From contig NC_092581.1 in NCBI RefSeq assembly GCF_037975245.1, positions 9,617,303 through 9,681,302 of the forward strand: 64,000 nucleotides of DNA, given 5' to 3'. Shown here in pieces: positions 56,801-61,886 of this stretch. The stretch comes from Apostichopus japonicus. Taxonomy: Eukaryota; Echinodermata; Holothuroidea; Aspidochirotida; Stichopodidae. A program made the translations under genes and the position numbers. A model generated the notes under the pieces. The model did no database searches and was not told where the DNA came from. It saw nothing but the letters and a program-made list of their open reading frames with translations. Position 1 is the stretch's first letter. Each line of letters begins with the position of its first letter.

Positions 56801-59800
56801 GCAACTGTAAATTGGATTGTAGCCAAACTTGGCATACAATTTTTGGTTAATAGCTGGTACATGGTGGCTTTGATTTTTTGGGACCAACTGGGCCTCAAAA
56901 AATTCCGACCCATTTTGGGCTTAGGGGTCCCAGATTTTATTTCCACCTCAAATGCAGTTTGGGACACATGCTTTGGGCCCAAATTTGTAGGGCCCATTAT
57001 ATTTGGCCCACATTTTTGGGACTATAGAAGCATATATTATTAGGTCCATGTTTTCGGTCAGCGGGCCAAAATGTTAAACTTGCAATAACTCCACAACCTT
57101 AAATTAGATTGTATCTTGTAACTTGGAATACTGTTGTTGGGTAATGGCTGGTACATGTGGGCTTATGATATGTGGAATGACATACAACACCTTAATATTC
57201 CACTGAGCAAGGAACCATATATTGCCCATTGAGCTCTTGTTTAATTTGGGGTTTTCTCATCACCATATTGTTAGAGATTTCGCTTTGAATTCATTTTTAT
57301 CTCAACCAATAGTTTTATCATGCGATGATGTGGCACCAGGAGACGACGTGGTTGAGAGAGACCCAAGTGGATCCGGTCCTTTTCCAAATGGAACCAAGGT
57401 TGTTTATTCTTGCCCTGACGGGTATGACTTGAGTGGAGATACGACTGCTCTTTGTCTTTATGGAAATTGGACACTAGACACTGATCCATCATGTACAGGT
57501 AAGTCATTCACCTTTCTGTCATTGGGTGCTATAGTTGGTATCGGTATGACCTGTCTTTAAATTCTTTGACAATCATGTTTGGCAGCATTTTGACAAAATG
57601 GAGTGAAATGCGAGTATTAGGTATATATTAATATATTATTATCCGATATTGACTCCAGATGAAGACTTGACAAATTAACAAATTTAAAAAATGAAGTTAG
57701 GAATTCTTAATTCCATTATTCAATCAACATAGGTAATAAAATTTGTGTTAATTGTCTTTATTCTGTTCTGGTAGTTCTCTATATTAGAGACTTTATCAAC
57801 TTTCCAATAAAGTCACCCTTCTAAACCCATTGTAACTTTTTGTCATATAATCTCAAAATTAACCGATACGATCATTTTCCCGTGTTTCAAAAGAAATAAT
57901 TGGTATATGAAAGGACATGGCTGCTTTCAAAAAGTGAACAAAAGGGAAATTTTGGATAGGCAGTGCCACTGTCTGATATATTACTGCTGGTGCCATTTGA
58001 AAGGCAGATTGCTTTTATCATTAATTTGCTGGGTTCTTAACTTGTAGCTTGGTCTTTTCCTAATGAAGAACCAAAGTCGTAACTTTCAGGTTGCCAAACA
58101 GCAAATATGGTTGACAGAAATGTAGCGAAGTGAATTGAAACAAAGTAACAAAGATCGACCAATATGTATACTGTATAGGAGAGATTGTAGGCCCATAGGG
58201 TTCTTTGGATCATAGGCCTACGCTAGTCTCTGGGCCAGTAATACTCCCCCCGTTCAGGTGGATCATAGGCTTACCACTGGTCTCTGGGTCGGTACTACTC
58301 CCCCCATTCGGGTGGATCATACCGCAAGTGTCCTTTCATATCAGTGATGGAGATTAAGACCAATTTATCATTTTAATTACAATTTTGGGAGTATTGATAA
58401 AATGCAATCTGAATGCGATGTAAACAACTGATGGTCCGCCAGAGAGACTCAAAAGATACTTGTGGTTGTTTGAACAGAATTTTGGTTGCCTCAGACGACC
58501 TGCAAGCATTATAACTTGCCTCGCCTCTGATTAATTGTGAAACCAATTACATCAAGCAAAGTTTTGGTTTGTTTTATTACACTAAACTTGCTTACTGGTT
58601 ACTGGCAACTATTTAGCTATGATGGTTATCATGCCACATTGGGTTAACAATTTAACATCACCATCCATGATTCATTCACTTCAACACATCATCTCTTTAC
58701 TGTCTTATTATCAAAAAGCTTTATCTTGCGACGAGGAAGCACCAGCTGGTGAAATGGTAGTGCGAACCCCGAGTGGCTCCGCTCCATATGTGAATGGAAC
58801 AGAAGTAGTTTACTCATGTCCAGATGGGTATGCATTGGAAGGAGATATGACTGCAGTATGTCGGTATGGAAACTGGACATTGGACACAGAACCATCTTGT
58901 GGAGGTGATTTATATGTTTCACTTATACGTCTTTGTACCTTATCACAAATTCTATATTGATGACTTATTTGTATTTCCAGCCATTGAAAATAGAGCTAAG
59001 CATTGCAAAATATGTGTTACCTTCTTGTTTATGATATCACATACAAAATGTAACACCTTGGTGGTAACAATGATTTCTTTTCGCTCCTCAAAGCTTCACC
59101 ATGTGATGAACCATTGCTTGAAGATCCATTGGTATCCCATAGTCCTGCCTTAGCAGAAGGAGAGATGTATCCAAATGGAACTGAAATATACTATGCATGT
59201 CCCAGTGGATGGGATTTCAATGGAAATATGACTGCAGTTTGTCTTTATGGAGGGTGGACCCATGAAGATGGCTTTTGCACCGGTTAGTGACCTGATCAGA
59301 TGACATCCCAGTAGGGTCATAGACTCAAATATCATGTTAAGGCATGTGATTTGTACTAGTAGGGTCATCGACCCAAATATCATGTTAAGATATGTTATTT
59401 GTACTAGTAGGGTCATAGACTCAAATATCATGTTAAGACATATGATATTTGTACTAGTAAGGTCATAGACTCAAATATCATGTTAAGGCATGTGATTTGT
59501 ACTAGTAGGGTCATCGACCCAAATATCATGTTAAGATATGTTATTTGTACTAGTAGGGTCATAGACTCAAATATCATGTTAAGACATATGATATTTGTAC
59601 TAGTAAGGTCATAGACTCAAATATCATGTTAAGACATGTTATTTGTACTAGTAGGGTCATAGACTCAAATATCATGTTAAGACATGTTATTTGTACTAGT
59701 AGGGTCATAGACTCAAATATCATGTTAAGACATATGATATTTGTACTAGTAAGGTCATAGACTCAAATATCATGTTAAGACATGTTATTTGTACTAGTAG

Positions 59801-61490
59801 GGTCATAGACCCAAATATCATGTTAAGACATGTTATTTGTACTAGTAGGGTCATAGACTCAAATATCATGTTAAGACATGTTATTTGTACTAGTAGGGTT
59901 TTAGACCCAAATATCATGTTAAGATATGTTATTTGTACTAGTAGGGTCATAGACTCAAATATCATGTTAAGACATGTTATTTGTACTAGTAGGGTCATAG
60001 ACCCAAATATCATGTTAAGATATGTTATTTGTACTAGTAGGGTCATAGACTCAAATATCATGTTAAGACATGTTATTTGTACTAGTAGGGTCATAGACCC
60101 AAATATCATGTTAAGATATGTTATTTGTACTAGTAGGGTCATAGACTCAAATATCATGTTAAGACATGTTATTTGTACTAGTAGGGTTTTAGACCCAAAT
60201 ATCATGTTAAGATATGTTATTTGTACTAGTAGGGTCATAGACCCAAATATCATGTTAAGATATGTTATTTGTACTAGTAGGGTCATAGACTCAAATATCA
60301 TGTTAAGACATGTTATTTGTACTAGTAGGGTTTTAGACCCAAATATCATGTTAAGATATGTTATTTGTACTAGTAGGGTCATAGACTCAAATATCATGTT
60401 AAGACATGTTATGTGAGGACTAATTTACTGCTTAAGCACTTTGGGGTGATGAATTTTGTTACTTTGTCCCTTGAAGTTTGCATGTCTTCTTATATCTAAA
60501 TCATGAAAGTTTGTAAACTTGATCATAAGTTTAAAGTTTTAGTTCATACTTAAGGGAAATAAACTAATGTTTCCTCTTATTAAATATGTCTTTCTTGTAC
60601 ATTGTATTCATTCAAAAAGCTTCACAATGTGCTGATCAAGCACCAGCTGGTGAAATGGTGTTGAGAGAGCCCAGTAGCTCAGGTCCCTTTGAAAATGGAA
60701 CCCAAGTAGCTTACTCATGTCCTGATGGATATGACTTGGCTGGAGACACAACTGCAGTATGTCAGTATGGAAACTGGACTTTGGATGCAGTACCATCTTG
60801 TGCAGGTAATACCATATTAATCAGCATTTGTTCCCATCCCAATTTGAAGTTACTGTATATCAGAGCTGACACGTGTTTACCTCCAATTTCTACTTGGTTT
60901 CAAATTTTTATATTTCTTTCTTTGTAGGAGACCTCTCTGTAAGAGTTACACTAATACTGAATTTTGCACTACTATTTGATATCACGCATATTCCATCTGA
61001 GGTTACTTTCTTGATATTAGATCAAACTTATTTGATCATAAGTTTCATAACATGGCCTTCTTTTTTTCTACTTGCCTTAATTCTTGTCATGTTGTCCACT
61101 TTTGATGTTATGATTGATGACTCAATCCACCTAAAAACAATTCTTTCTCTCTTTATATTCTATAAGCTTCACAATGCAATGAGGATGCCCCAGCAGGTGA
61201 CACGGTGGAGCGAGATCCGGTCGGTTCAAGTCCCTATCCCAACGGCACCGAAGTTGTCTACTCATGCTCTGATGGGTATACATTGGTTGGCGATTCATCT
61301 GCAGTGTGTCAACTTGGCAATTGGACGTTGGAAGTCGAACCGTCTTGTGAAGGTAAGCATGTCTTTCTCTTGTATTTCAGTCTTGTACCTCCTGAGAATT
61401 TTTGGTTCTTCAGGCTTATAATGCTTTACTTTTGTAGCCTGCTGCAACATTACTAAGCCAGGATTCTGCATCCTCGAATGTAAGAATTGA
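17120..61490 (+). CDS. Multi-CCP (sushi) secreted protein gene, 23 coding exons
   Basis: Seen: a signal-peptide exon, an eight-Cys exon, 20 exons each encoding one complete CCP module, and a short Cys-rich terminal exon. All are on the + strand with AG/GT boundaries and every junction in phase 1. Summed coding length is 4065 nt, about 1354 residues plus stop. Each CCP shows four cysteines in the order expected for the family (C1-C3, C2-C4), a YSCP-x-GY-like motif around Cys2 and usually a Trp before Cys4. Known of the family: tandem CCPs form elongated extracellular rods that bind proteins or glycans, as in complement regulators and receptors, selectins and adhesion proteins. Inferred: a secreted, heavily N-glycosylated recognition or complement-control type protein. 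No transmembrane helix, EGF, protease or lectin module was seen, so membrane anchoring is not supported. The orthologue is unknown. Exon joins are inferred from splice signals, not from transcripts. Confidence 0.85.
17217..18223 (+). other. Intron 1
   Basis: About 1 kb, with donor GTAGGT and acceptor TTTCAACAG. It contains an imperfect direct repeat around 17965-18053 (gttatcagactttg... and gttaccagacttt..., each leading into ggatcggactcgac). No exon-like or RNA-like sequence was seen. Confidence 0.6.
18224..18448 (+). CDS. Exon 2: eight-cysteine N-terminal module, unrecognised
   Basis: The exon is 225 nt (75 residues), with acceptor TTTCAACAG and donor GTAAGT, phase 1 on both sides. It starts SCNSGQCYYDES and ends NWDSGLYNLVCY. 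Cysteines fall at about residues 2, 7, 20, 32, 42, 44, 59 and 74. Eight cysteines suggest four disulfides. There is a CAC pair in the middle, an aromatic YWCYDDD stretch and one N-glycosylation sequon (NDT). It is not a CCP: it has no YxCxxGY motif and the wrong Cys spacing. It also does not fit EGF, WAP, kringle or C-type lectin patterns that I know. The excellent splice sites and Cys-rich secreted character support it as a real exon. Function is unknown; an N-terminal cap or ligand-binding module before the CCP rod is plausible. Confidence 0.7.
19289..19939. mobile_element. hAT-like element containing a piece of another TIR family
   Basis: TIR CAAGGGCGGCGGAA at the left, with its inverse ttccgccgcccttg at the right. 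Flanks ctattaag and ctgttaag agree at 7 of 8. Inside, about 19430-19560 (gggccgtttccggccatct ... ctggctacgcccctg) matches the 3' end of the 3826/10162 family, pointing to nested insertion or shared ancestry. Confidence 0.75.
20822..21451. mobile_element. MITE with TTAA-type ends
   Basis: TTTAAAGCAGCATTTTGCGT at 20822-20841 is perfectly inverted at 21432-21451. The terminal TTTAAA leaves room for a TTAA target duplication, as in piggyBac or Kolobok elements. About 630 bases, no transposase. It contains the perfect hairpin at 21107-21132. Confidence 0.75.
21107..21132. repeat. Perfect 12-bp-arm hairpin
   Basis: accatggagcta-tg-tagctccatggt, followed by a second, imperfect hairpin (accaaggagttgttatgcaa ctacctggt). 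It lies near the middle of the MITE at 20822-21451. Confidence 0.8.
22304..22597. repeat. Tandem duplication of about 150 bp
   Basis: Two copies (22304-22449 and 22458-22597) share ttgcgcccttttacccc, catactacgcaatcaggtta and gaggaattatttcgattaat. Confidence 0.85.
22902..23339. repeat. Tandem duplication of about 210 bp, diverged
   Basis: Copies 22902-23100 and 23118-23339 share tttgagggatc, gtacattt(t/c)gtaccgttt, gatatgagc and caagaccatccct in the same order. Confidence 0.7.
23757..23811. repeat. (TA)n microsatellite
   Basis: About 27 TA repeats. Confidence 0.95.
24969..25250. repeat. Purine-only tract (GGGGAGA-type), about 280 bp
   Basis: Almost uninterrupted G/A on the + strand, with short repeats such as gggggagaggggag. 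The long minus-strand Ser/Pro/Leu ORFs across it are low-complexity artefacts. Such tracts can form triplex structures. Confidence 0.92.
25884..26216. mobile_element. TIR element with 6-bp target duplication
   Basis: Ends CAGGGATGTGCTCAGG and CCTGGGCACATCCCTG (the inverse with one difference) bound 333 bases. Target duplication is ctatag (25878-25883 and 26217-26222). An internal block aaaggggaggggccacacc resembles the C-rich blocks of the 15257 element. Confidence 0.82.
27655..27840 (+). CDS. Exon 3: CCP 1
   Basis: 62 residues, acceptor TTTAAACAG, donor GTACAT, phase 1-1. Cysteines are at 3, 34, 48 and 61, with Trp53 before Cys4 and YSCPDGFSASG around Cys2. It is the only module from CCP 1 to CCP 20 without an N-glycosylation sequon. 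It is clearly diverged from the later repeated types, consistent with an older single-copy module at the N-terminal end of the array. Confidence 0.85.
27841..28309 (+). other. Intron 3 (0.47 kb)
   Basis: The short intron separates CCP 1 and CCP 2. It has a G-run near 28195. No other feature was seen. Confidence 0.6.
28310..28480 (+). CDS. Exon 4: CCP 2, short and divergent
   Basis: 57 residues, acceptor AACCTCACAG, donor GTAAGC, phase 1-1. Cysteines are at 3, 30, 44 and 55. The nearly invariant Trp before Cys4 is replaced: the segment reads NGTFGDVPTC, with Phe49. An NGT sequon lies at 46-48, unlike the 25-27 position of later modules. It is five residues shorter than its neighbours. The strong splice sites, correct Cys order and LRCIDGYEPT motif still support a functional CCP fold. 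The missing Trp may weaken the core or mark a specialised module. Confidence 0.8.
29058..29110 (+). pseudogene. U2 snRNA-like fragment
   Basis: cttctcggcctttatgctaa and the following gat closely match the conserved 5' end of U2 snRNA (CUUCUCGGCCUUUUGGCUAA then GAU). The next bases only loosely follow the branch-point recognition region, and the rest is not U2. Probably a truncated pseudogene or the head of a U2-derived SINE. A weaker relative lies near 28633 (cctaagatggtgcatgatat). Confidence 0.45.
30789..30933. mobile_element. Small C-rich MITE remnant
   Basis: Starts cagtcgcgtagccacgg and ends ctagctacgaccctata, a poor inverted repeat. Flanks gggtacaa and ggggacaa agree at 7 of 8 bases. 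Low certainty on the borders. Confidence 0.4.
32732..33097. mobile_element. hAT-like MITE
   Basis: CAGTGGCGTAGGAA at the left and ttcctacgcccttg at the right form a TIR with small differences. A perfect 8-base target duplication, agtgctgg, lies at 32724-32731 and 33098-33105. 366 bases with G/C-rich ends. Confidence 0.85.
33720..33902 (+). CDS. Exon 5: CCP 3
   Basis: 61 residues, acceptor TCTAAACAG, donor A|GTAAGT, phase 1-1. Cysteines are at 4, 33, 47 and 60, with Trp52 and YSCPGGYDIAG around Cys2. Sequons are NGT at 25-27 and NGS at 49-51. This is the first module with the NGT position shared by all later CCPs. It starts with a proline-rich stretch, ATPCTPPTPDD. Confidence 0.9.
33903..37849 (+). 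other. Intron 5 (3.9 kb)
   Basis: Just after the donor, about 33930-34130 resembles 21490-21780 in intron 2. Both share cgttgaagccga, a later run of ggttaggtc/attaggtcta type sequence and a G-run, which indicates two old copies of one interspersed repeat. Near the end, 36970-37440 resembles the 62340-62640 and 63800 regions (aggtcaaaggtca motifs). No further exon was supported. Confidence 0.45.
37850..38035 (+). CDS. Exon 6: CCP 4
   Basis: 62 residues, acceptor AAACCCACAG, donor A|GTAAGA, phase 1-1. Cysteines are at 4, 33, 47 and 60, with Trp52. Sequons are NGS at 25-27 and NTS at 43-45. The usual Gly after CPD is Arg here (CPDRYILEG). It is otherwise a typical module. It precedes the modules that resemble the repeated a-type. 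Confidence 0.9.
38585..38656 (+). repeat. tRNA-like sequence (SINE head or tRNA pseudogene)
   Basis: The 72 bases fold as a cloverleaf: acceptor gcgtcca/tggaggc with one mismatch, A-box tagccaagtggtaagg, anticodon stem tccgc/gtggg, B-box ggttcgagtcc. The anticodon loop aaataaa lacks the U before the anticodon, so it is not a functional tRNA. A minisatellite follows 57 bases downstream. Confidence 0.65.
38713..39435 (+). repeat. 69-bp minisatellite, about 10-11 copies
   Basis: The unit begins cagggtgatccaggatcaag, continues through ggtgttaaagtttataatg and ends taaacaact or taaacataat. Copies alternate between two variants (cccttgcacggtgttaa and tctcatgctaggtgttaa). Confidence 0.9.
40421..40565. 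mobile_element. Short hAT-like MITE
   Basis: Starts CAGGGGTGGGCTGGCC and ends ccagtctgctcctg, a partial inverted match. A perfect 8-base target duplication, ggtagaaa, lies at 40413-40420 and 40566-40573. 145 bases. Confidence 0.75.
41112..41294 (+). CDS. Exon 7: CCP 5, ancestral a-type
   Basis: 61 residues, acceptor TTTTGAACAG, donor GTAGGT, phase 1-1. Cysteines are at 4, 33, 47 and 60, with Trp52. Sequons are NGS at 25-27 and NES at 42-44. It starts ILECLNPVPLDPV, clearly akin to the a-type start VLECANPAPMDPM of the duplicated units, and it shares the 61-residue length. It looks like the single-copy relative from which the a-type exon diverged. The flanking introns are not part of the high-identity duplication. 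Confidence 0.9.
41295..43475 (+). other. Intron 7 with left edge of the duplicated segment
   Basis: 41295-42780 shows no feature that I recognise. From 42781 (agaatttgaccacaaaatg) onward it matches the intron that follows the c-type exon in the later units, so the duplication breakpoint lies near 42781. Confidence 0.55.
43476..43658 (+). CDS. Exon 8: CCP 6 (unit A, a-type)
   Basis: 61 residues, acceptor TGTTCACAG, donor GTACTT, phase 1-1. Cysteines are at 4, 33, 47 and 60, with Trp52 and sequon NGT at 25-27. It reads ANPAPIDPMVNLNPDRES, against MDPMVNLKPDLES in the other units. Near the middle it carries FELNGDSSAV and at the end DWVFTEAPSC. The donor GTACTT is weak and is shared with unit C. 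Confidence 0.9.
44036..44361 (+). mobile_element. Insertion unique to unit A, retroposon-like 3' end
   Basis: Units B, C and D read straight through ...gaatatttatgag..., but unit A has about 320 extra bases between gaat and atttatgag. The insert ends with an AATAAA followed by a run of eight A, and the flanks share gaat as a possible short target duplication. This fits a truncated retroposon or processed 3' UTR fragment. The family was not recognised. Confidence 0.4.
44881..45066 (+). CDS. Exon 9: CCP 7 (unit A, b-type)
   Basis: 62 residues, acceptor AACCAATAG, donor GTAAGT, phase 1-1. Cysteines are at 4, 34, 48 and 61, with Trp53. Sequons are NGT at 26-28 and NWT at 52-54. It differs from the b-type exons of B, C and D at residue 1 (Ala, not Val) and residue 23 (SGSGSF, not SGSGPF). 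Confidence 0.92.
45797..45827 (+). other. G-run cluster (possible G-quadruplex), unit A intron
   Basis: GGGGTGGGTGGGTGGGG followed by further GG and GGGG runs can in principle form an intramolecular G-quadruplex on the + (pre-mRNA) strand. The same intron position has G-runs in units B (49932-49977) and C (54102-54133), but not in unit D, where the segment is deleted. Confidence 0.5.
46861..47046 (+). CDS. Exon 10: CCP 8 (unit A, c-type)
   Basis: 62 residues, acceptor TATCAAAAAG (weak pyrimidine tract), donor GTGATT (weak), phase 1-1. Cysteines are at 4, 34, 48 and 61, with Trp53. Sequons are NGT at 26-28 and NWT at 52-54. The protein is identical to the c-type exon of unit B; one silent base differs (tcc/tct). 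The unusual A-rich acceptor and GTGATT donor are conserved in every c-type copy. Confidence 0.9.
47898..48080 (+). CDS. Exon 11: CCP 9 (unit B, a-type)
   Basis: 61 residues, acceptor TTTTAACAG, donor GTATTG, phase 1-1. Cysteines are at 4, 33, 47 and 60, with Trp52 and NGT at 25-27. It has FALNGDSSAFC (shared with unit C), EWVFTEEPSC (Glu before Trp is unique) and the GTATTG donor shared with unit D. Confidence 0.92.
49023..49208 (+). CDS. Exon 12: CCP 10 (unit B, b-type)
   Basis: 62 residues, acceptor AACCAATAG, donor GTAAGT, phase 1-1. Cysteines are at 4, 34, 48 and 61, with Trp53 and sequons NGT and NWT. The predicted protein is identical to the unit D b-type exon (VLSCDDVAPGDDVVERD start). 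Confidence 0.92.
51012..51197 (+). CDS. Exon 13: CCP 11 (unit B, c-type)
   Basis: 62 residues, acceptor TATCAAAAAG, donor GTGATT, phase 1-1. Cysteines are at 4, 34, 48 and 61, with Trp53 and sequons NGT and NWT. The protein is identical to exon 10 (unit A). Confidence 0.92.
52049..52231 (+). CDS. Exon 14: CCP 12 (unit C, a-type)
   Basis: 61 residues, acceptor TTTTAACAG, donor GTACTT, phase 1-1. Cysteines are at 4, 33, 47 and 60, with Trp52 and NGT at 25-27. The first two thirds match unit B (FALNGDSSAFC), while the end DWVFTEAPSC and the GTACTT donor match unit A, a clear mosaic. Confidence 0.92.
53180..53365 (+). CDS. Exon 15: CCP 13 (unit C, b-type)
   Basis: 62 residues, acceptor AACCAATAG, donor GTAAGT, phase 1-1. 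Cysteines are at 4, 34, 48 and 61, with Trp53 and sequons NGT and NWT. The only protein change from unit B is Met for Val at residue 13 (DDMVERD). Confidence 0.92.
55160..55345 (+). CDS. Exon 16: CCP 14 (unit C, c-type)
   Basis: 62 residues, acceptor TATCAAAAAG, donor GTGATT, phase 1-1. Cysteines are at 4, 34, 48 and 61, with Trp53 and sequons NGT and NWT. It differs from units A and B at residue 5 (Asn for Asp, SCNEEAP) and at the last residue (Glu for Gly). Confidence 0.92.
56189..56371 (+). CDS. Exon 17: CCP 15 (unit D, a-type)
   Basis: 61 residues, acceptor TTTTAACAG, donor GTATTG, phase 1-1. Cysteines are at 4, 33, 47 and 60, with Trp52 and NGT at 25-27. The start matches B and C (MDPMVNLKPDLES), the middle matches A (FELNGDSSAVC), and the end EEPSC and donor match B. 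Confidence 0.92.
57313..57498 (+). CDS. Exon 18: CCP 16 (unit D, b-type)
   Basis: 62 residues, acceptor AACCAATAG, donor GTAAGT, phase 1-1. Cysteines are at 4, 34, 48 and 61, with Trp53 and sequons NGT and NWT. The protein matches exon 12. Confidence 0.92.
58719..58904 (+). CDS. Exon 19: CCP 17 (unit D, c-type)
   Basis: 62 residues, acceptor TATCAAAAAG, donor GTGATT, phase 1-1. Cysteines are at 4, 34, 48 and 61, with Trp53 and sequons NGT and NWT. It is the most diverged c-type copy: VVRTPSGSAPYVNGT (Thr and Val where the others have Asn and Gln) and CRYGNW (Arg for Leu). Being at the edge of the array, it may escape homogenisation. Confidence 0.92.
59094..59282 (+). CDS. Exon 20: CCP 18
   Basis: 63 residues, acceptor CTCAAAG, donor GTTAGT, phase 1-1. 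Cysteines are at 4, 36, 50 and 62, with Trp55. Sequons are NGT at 28-30 and NMT at 45-47. It differs from its neighbours: ACPSGWDFNG replaces SCPDGYxLxG, and GFC replaces the usual PSC at Cys4. It is followed at once by the minisatellite. Confidence 0.88.
59308..60416 (+). repeat. 48/51-bp minisatellite, about 23 copies, in intron 20
   Basis: The unit contains tttgtactagtagggtca, then tagactcaaatatcatgtt and aagacatg. Most units are 48 bases; some have an extra gat (51). At the left end a three-unit block of about 147 bases (48+48+51) occurs twice in a row (about 59340-59485 and 59486-59630), a higher-order repeat. Because 48 and 51 are multiples of three, long ORFs stay open on both strands; these are not genes. 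Confidence 0.92.
60620..60805 (+). CDS. Exon 21: CCP 19
   Basis: 62 residues, acceptor ATTCAAAAAG, donor GTAATA, phase 1-1. Cysteines are at 4, 34, 48 and 61, with Trp53 and sequons NGT and NWT. It mixes c-type (APAGEMVLRE) and b-type (SCPDGYDLAGDTTA) traits, so it is close to the ancestor of both. Confidence 0.92.
61167..61352 (+). CDS. Exon 22: CCP 20
   Basis: 62 residues, acceptor TTCTATAAG, donor GTAAGC, phase 1-1. Cysteines are at 4, 34, 48 and 61, with Trp53 and sequons NGT and NWT. It reads YSCSDGYTLVG, with Ser in place of Pro. A b/c-type relative, it is the last CCP in the window. Confidence 0.92.
61438..61490 (+). CDS. Exon 23: short Cys-rich C-terminal tail with stop
   Basis: Acceptor ACTTTTGTAG in phase with exon 22 gives ACCNITKPGFCILECKN and then TGA (61488-61490). 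The tail has four cysteines and one sequon (NIT) in 17 residues. A polyadenylation signal lies 375 bases downstream, and no further CCP exon was seen up to 64000, so this is the likely end. Alternative: a good donor, aat|GTAAGA at 61480, would make it a 42-nt phase 1-1 mini-exon leading to exons beyond the window. Confidence 0.6.
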
Positions 61491-61865
61491 GCTATTGACC
61501 CAGAGTCTTGAAACTGCTTGCATCTGGCAAATTCAAAGAACAACACACACTGACAAGTAAACAAAACATCTCGGATCACATCCTGACTTATATCAGTGAT
61601 ATACACGCTTGCCACTTCTCAAAAGAGCTAGGACTTAACATTTCCAAATCCTAGCGGTGGTTGTTTGAAAATTTACAAGTGACAAATATTTTAAAGTTTG
61701 TCTTTTTGATGTTTCTCTTATAATTGTTTTCTTTCTAAAAAATATGACCTCATTTTCTAAATGTTTATGTATTGTTTATATTTCCTTTGAAATATTGTTC
61801 ATATTTCCATTGTAAAGTTTTACTGCTATGCTTCCTACTGACTAAATTGCTTGAATTTACACTGG

Positions 61866-61871
61866 AATAAA
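61866..61871 (+). terminator. Polyadenylation signal AATAAA
   Basis: AATAAA at 61866 is followed by a G/T-rich stretch (gttgtgctgct) about 20 bases on, as expected for cleavage near 61885. It would give a 3' UTR of about 395 bases after the stop at 61490. Confidence 0.5.
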
Positions 61872-61886
61872 CTGAAACTGAATGCT

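Larger units (their letters stand above)
55473..58957 (+). repeat. Tandem unit D of the 3-CCP long repeat, internally deleted
   Basis: Last copy, with exons 17, 18 and 19. About 0.6 kb is missing from the intron before exon 19: sequence jumps near 58060 from gcttggtctttt to accaaagtcgtaac, so the segment with the G-run cluster is absent. The part from 58070 to 58720 is more diverged from A-C than the rest. Similarity to the other units fades at about 58957, after the shared cttatacgtctttgtacc. Confidence 0.82.

Noticed and set aside
43735-58660. Many minus-strand ORFs across the CCP exons
   Set aside because: They are shadows of the + strand exons, repeating with each unit; no independent motif.
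59720-60416. ORFs of more than 200 codons on both strands
   Set aside because: They are produced by a 48-bp tandem repeat with no stop in some frames. The product is a simple 16-residue repeat and the region is an intron between two CCP exons.
59308-60416. CRISPR-like array
   Set aside because: The whole unit repeats with no unique spacers, and the context is a eukaryotic intron. It is a minisatellite.
60873-61421. 182-codon ORF across intron 21 and exon 22
   Set aside because: It reads exon 22 in the wrong frame; the CCP frame (61167-61352) has full module conservation and splice sites.
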